Assembly: GCA_937860145.1 (NCBI GenBank) | Contig: CALMBF010000024.1 | Location: 1 to 64,000 of the forward strand | Length of the DNA: 64,000 nt | From: an uncultured Geobacter sp. | GTDB taxonomy: Bacteria > Desulfobacterota > Desulfuromonadia > Geobacterales > DSM-12255 | Direction of reading: 5' to 3' | In this document: positions 61,953 to 64,000 of the stretch, one piece after another | Numbering within the stretch: position 1 is the stretch's first letter | How the letters are laid out: the number at the start of each line of letters is the position of its first letter | Made by a program: the position numbers and the translations under genes | Notes under the pieces: generated by a model | What the model saw: only the letters and a program-made list of their open reading frames with translations | Database searches by the model: none | Told to the model about the DNA's origin: nothing

Positions 61953-62672
61953 ATGGCAGATACCCTGGTACTCATACCCGCCTTCAATGAGGCCGATGGC
62001 ATCGCCACGGTGATCGACAGTATCCATAAGGCTGTTCCCGATGCCGATATCCTGGTCGTGAACGACGGTTCCCGGGATGAAACTGCCAGCAGGGCAAAGG
62101 CTGCCGGTGCCGTGGTGTTGAACCATGCCTTTAACATGGGCTATGGGGTGACCATCCAGACCGGCTACAAGTATGCCTATGCCCATGGCTATGAGTACCT
62201 GGCCCAGATCGATGGGGACGGCCAGCATGACCCGGCATTCATCGCGGAACTCCTGGCTCCGGTGAAGAACGGCGACGTCGACTTTGCCATCGGCTCCCGG
62301 TTCCTCTGGTTCGACAGCTATCGCCCGTCGTTTACCCGCCGCCTGGGCATCCTCTTCTTCCGCAAACTGGTGACCGTGATCATCGGCAGGAGCATTACCG
62401 ATCCGACGTCGGGATTCCAGGCGTTCAACCGGAGCGTGATGAAGTTCTTTTCAACGGACATCTTCCCCTGCGATTATCCCGATGCCGACATGCTCATCAC
62501 CCTCAACCTGGCCGGTTTCAGGATTCGCGAGCTCCCGGTGAGAATGTTCGCCAACGTGAGCGGCAAGACAATGCACAGCGGTATCAAGCCGCTCTACTAC
62601 ATGTTTAAAATGTGCCTTTCGATTCTCGTGACCCTCTTGAGGAATCGGCAGTTCTACCGGAGGCAGATGTGA
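61953..62672 (+). CDS. GT2 family glycosyltransferase (polyprenyl-P-sugar synthase-like)
   Basis: The 239-residue soluble GT-A enzyme begins DTLVLIPAFNEADGIATVI, has VVNDGSRDET near residue 38, the metal-binding IDGDGQHDP near 92 and DPTSGFQAFN near 150. It resembles dolichyl-phosphate-mannose synthase type enzymes, which load a sugar onto a lipid phosphate. The ATG is 1 bp after the preceding stop, and the stop overlaps the next gene in GTGA. Confidence 0.9.
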   Translation: MADTLVLIPAFNEADGIATVIDSIHKAVPDADILVVNDGSRDETASRAKAAGAVVLNHAFNMGYGVTIQTGYKYAYAHGYEYLAQIDGDGQHDPAFIAELLAPVKNGDVDFAIGSRFLWFDSYRPSFTRRLGILFFRKLVTVIIGRSITDPTSGFQAFNRSVMKFFSTDIFPCDYPDADMLITLNLAGFRIRELPVRMFANVSGKTMHSGIKPLYYMFKMCLSILVTLLRNRQFYRRQM

Positions 62673-63061
62673 CGATCAAACAACAGATTTTCTCGTTGCT
62701 GGTGAGCATTTGCGTCTTCATGTTCACCATCGACCTGGTGAGGAAAAAGCGGGTGCGTGAGGAGTATTCCCTCCTCTGGCTGGCTACAAGCCTCACGATG
62801 ATCATCCTGATATTCAAGTATGAATGGCTGGTCGGCCTGACGAGCCTGATCGGTGCCGTGTTGCCGACCACAACCCTGTTCCTCGGCTCGATACTTTTTC
62901 TGCTGATCCTCTCGGTACAGTTCTCCATCAAGATCTCCAAGCTGACCGATCAGGTAAAGGACCTGGTACAGGAAAATGCCCTGCTCCGCTATGAGTTCGA
63001 AAAGTCACGGAATAAGCCGGAGGAACGTTGCGATGACAAGGGAAAGAACCCTGAACCATGA
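62669..63061 (+). CDS. DUF2304 membrane protein
   Basis: The 130-residue protein has three hydrophobic segments (about 8-24, 36-54, 63-90) and a C-terminal charged helix (KLTDQVKDLVQENALLRYE). The motif VRKKRVREEYSLLWL between the first two spans is the DUF2304 hallmark. Members are found next to GT2 polyprenyl-phosphate glycosyltransferases and may act with them. The start is GTG, overlapping the GT2 stop by 4 bp. Confidence 0.88.
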   Translation: MTIKQQIFSLLVSICVFMFTIDLVRKKRVREEYSLLWLATSLTMIILIFKYEWLVGLTSLIGAVLPTTTLFLGSILFLLILSVQFSIKISKLTDQVKDLVQENALLRYEFEKSRNKPEERCDDKGKNPEP

Positions 63062-63092
63062 ATAGGATACCGCTTGTGCGAAGGAGCCATCA

Positions 63093-64000
63093 GTGGACGT
63101 AAGCATAGTCGTACCGATATACAATGAAGAGGAAAATATACCCGCACTGTACGAAAAGGTGTCACACGCCCTGAATGCCAGTGGCCTGGAGTACGAACTC
63201 ATCCTGGTGGATGACGGCTCCAGCGACAGGTCGTATCTCCTGCTTCACGACCTTGCCATGAAGGACACGCGGGTGAGGGTCATCCGCTTCCGCAGGAATT
63301 TCGGCCAGACCGCCGCCATGGCCGCCGGCTTCGATGCCTCACGGGGGCGGGTGGTCGTGCCGATGGACGGTGACCTCCAGAACGACCCGACCGACATAGT
63401 GCGTCTGCTGGCAAAAATGGACGAGGGGTACGATGTCGTCTCCGGCTGGCGCAAGGACCGTCAGGACACGTTCATCAACCGGAAACTCCCTTCCATGATC
63501 GCCAACGGACTGATCTCCCGTCTGACCAACGTTCACCTCCACGATTACGGTTGCACCCTCAAGGCGTACCGCAAGGAGGTGCTGGAAGGGATCAATCTCT
63601 ACGGCGAGATGCACCGTTTCGTACCTGCCCTTGCCTCCCAGGTCGGGGCCAAGGTGACGGAAATACCGGTCCAGCACCATCCGCGCCTCTTCGGCACGAG
63701 CAAGTACGGCATCTCCCGGACCATGCGGGTGGTCCTGGACCTGATGACGGTCAAGTTCCTGCTCCACTACTCCACCAAGCCGATCCAGCTGTTCGGCAAG
63801 TGGGGGGTCTATACCCTCCTGGCCGGCGTGCTCAGCGGGAGTGCCACCGTCTACATGAAACTCTTCGAACATATGAGCATGAACCGTAACCCCCTGCTGA
63901 TCCTGACCGCGTTCCTCCTCTTCATGGGGATACAGTTCATCGTGCTCGGCCTGCTCGGCGAACTGAACGCCCGTACCTACTACGAGGCCCAGGGAAAACC
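63093..64000 (+). CDS. GT2 family glycosyltransferase with C-terminal membrane spans (partial at right edge)
   Basis: The frame is open to the window end with 302 complete codons. It starts with GTG after AAGGAG and reads VDVSIVVPIYNEEENIPALY, ILVDDGSSDRS, MDGDLQNDP (the metal-binding DxD region) and RNFGQTAAMAAGFDAS. Two C-terminal spans (about 230-255 and 268-290) are as in GtrB/ArnC-like enzymes that make polyprenyl-phosphate sugars. NARTYYEAQGK near the end is close to the usual C-terminus, so little is missing. Confidence 0.9.
   Translation, partial: MDVSIVVPIYNEEENIPALYEKVSHALNASGLEYELILVDDGSSDRSYLLLHDLAMKDTRVRVIRFRRNFGQTAAMAAGFDASRGRVVVPMDGDLQNDPTDIVRLLAKMDEGYDVVSGWRKDRQDTFINRKLPSMIANGLISRLTNVHLHDYGCTLKAYRKEVLEGINLYGEMHRFVPALASQVGAKVTEIPVQHHPRLFGTSKYGISRTMRVVLDLMTVKFLLHYSTKPIQLFGKWGVYTLLAGVLSGSATVYMKLFEHMSMNRNPLLILTAFLLFMGIQFIVLGLLGELNARTYYEAQGK

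Overview
The window reads as chromosome of a Geobacter-like member of the Geobacterales (Desulfuromonadota). The signs are two very large multiheme c-type cytochromes that mix CxxCH with the CxxxxCH motif typical of this group, a GTP-dependent PEP carboxykinase, a two-subunit sodium:solute symporter of the kind these bacteria use for organic acids, a two-gene transketolase, a short MetH without the reactivation domain, and a GC-rich, densely packed layout. No phage, insertion sequence or CRISPR array was found. The assignment rests on gene content alone.

Layout. 1-7332 (minus): trmB and truD, then the symporter pair with a DUF294-type protein, a TIM-barrel protein and the start of a GspA/GspB pair. 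7609-17081: DEAD-box helicase, pckG, elbB, a cupin regulator divergent from an HtrA-type lipoprotein protease, rluD, pgeF and a small heat-shock protein, separated by good intrinsic terminators. 17397-23333: a slightly AT-richer stretch with a GT39-like membrane glycosyltransferase, a lipoprotein of eleven Ig-like repeats coded by exact 270-bp DNA units, and an outer-membrane barrel protein. 23735-24709: tRNA-Arg(TCG), dedA and an overlooked 30-residue membrane peptide. 24845-31123 (minus): a CzcCBA-type metal efflux operon headed by a His/Cys-rich small protein.

31208-37473 is the most striking locus. A sigma-70 promoter is followed by a yybP-ykoY manganese riboswitch whose closing helix overlaps an intrinsic terminator. 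Seven co-directional genes follow: htpX, a secreted FmdE-like protein, TerC, a ribbon-helix-helix protein, a GDT1/UPF0016 exporter, a CBS-DRTGG family II (manganese-dependent) pyrophosphatase and a second TerC. It looks like a manganese-induced detoxification and metalloenzyme operon with two unrelated exporter families.

37476-45407 holds housekeeping genes (transaldolase-like, folK, murI, GerMN protein, metH, transketolase). 45459-57137 is a second candidate system: a prepilin-like protein, a sensor kinase with a c-heme motif (CHTCH) in its periplasmic domain, an NtrC-type regulator, a clear sigma-54 promoter, then an NHL/Ig/dockerin-like exported protein and two multiheme cytochromes. The arrangement suggests that a heme-based redox or ligand sensor switches on its own extracellular cytochrome set. 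57219-59981 carries hflX, fabI and a small membrane protein on the minus strand. 60128-64000 opens a polysaccharide or glycan-lipid cluster (TPR membrane protein, two GT2 enzymes, DUF2304).
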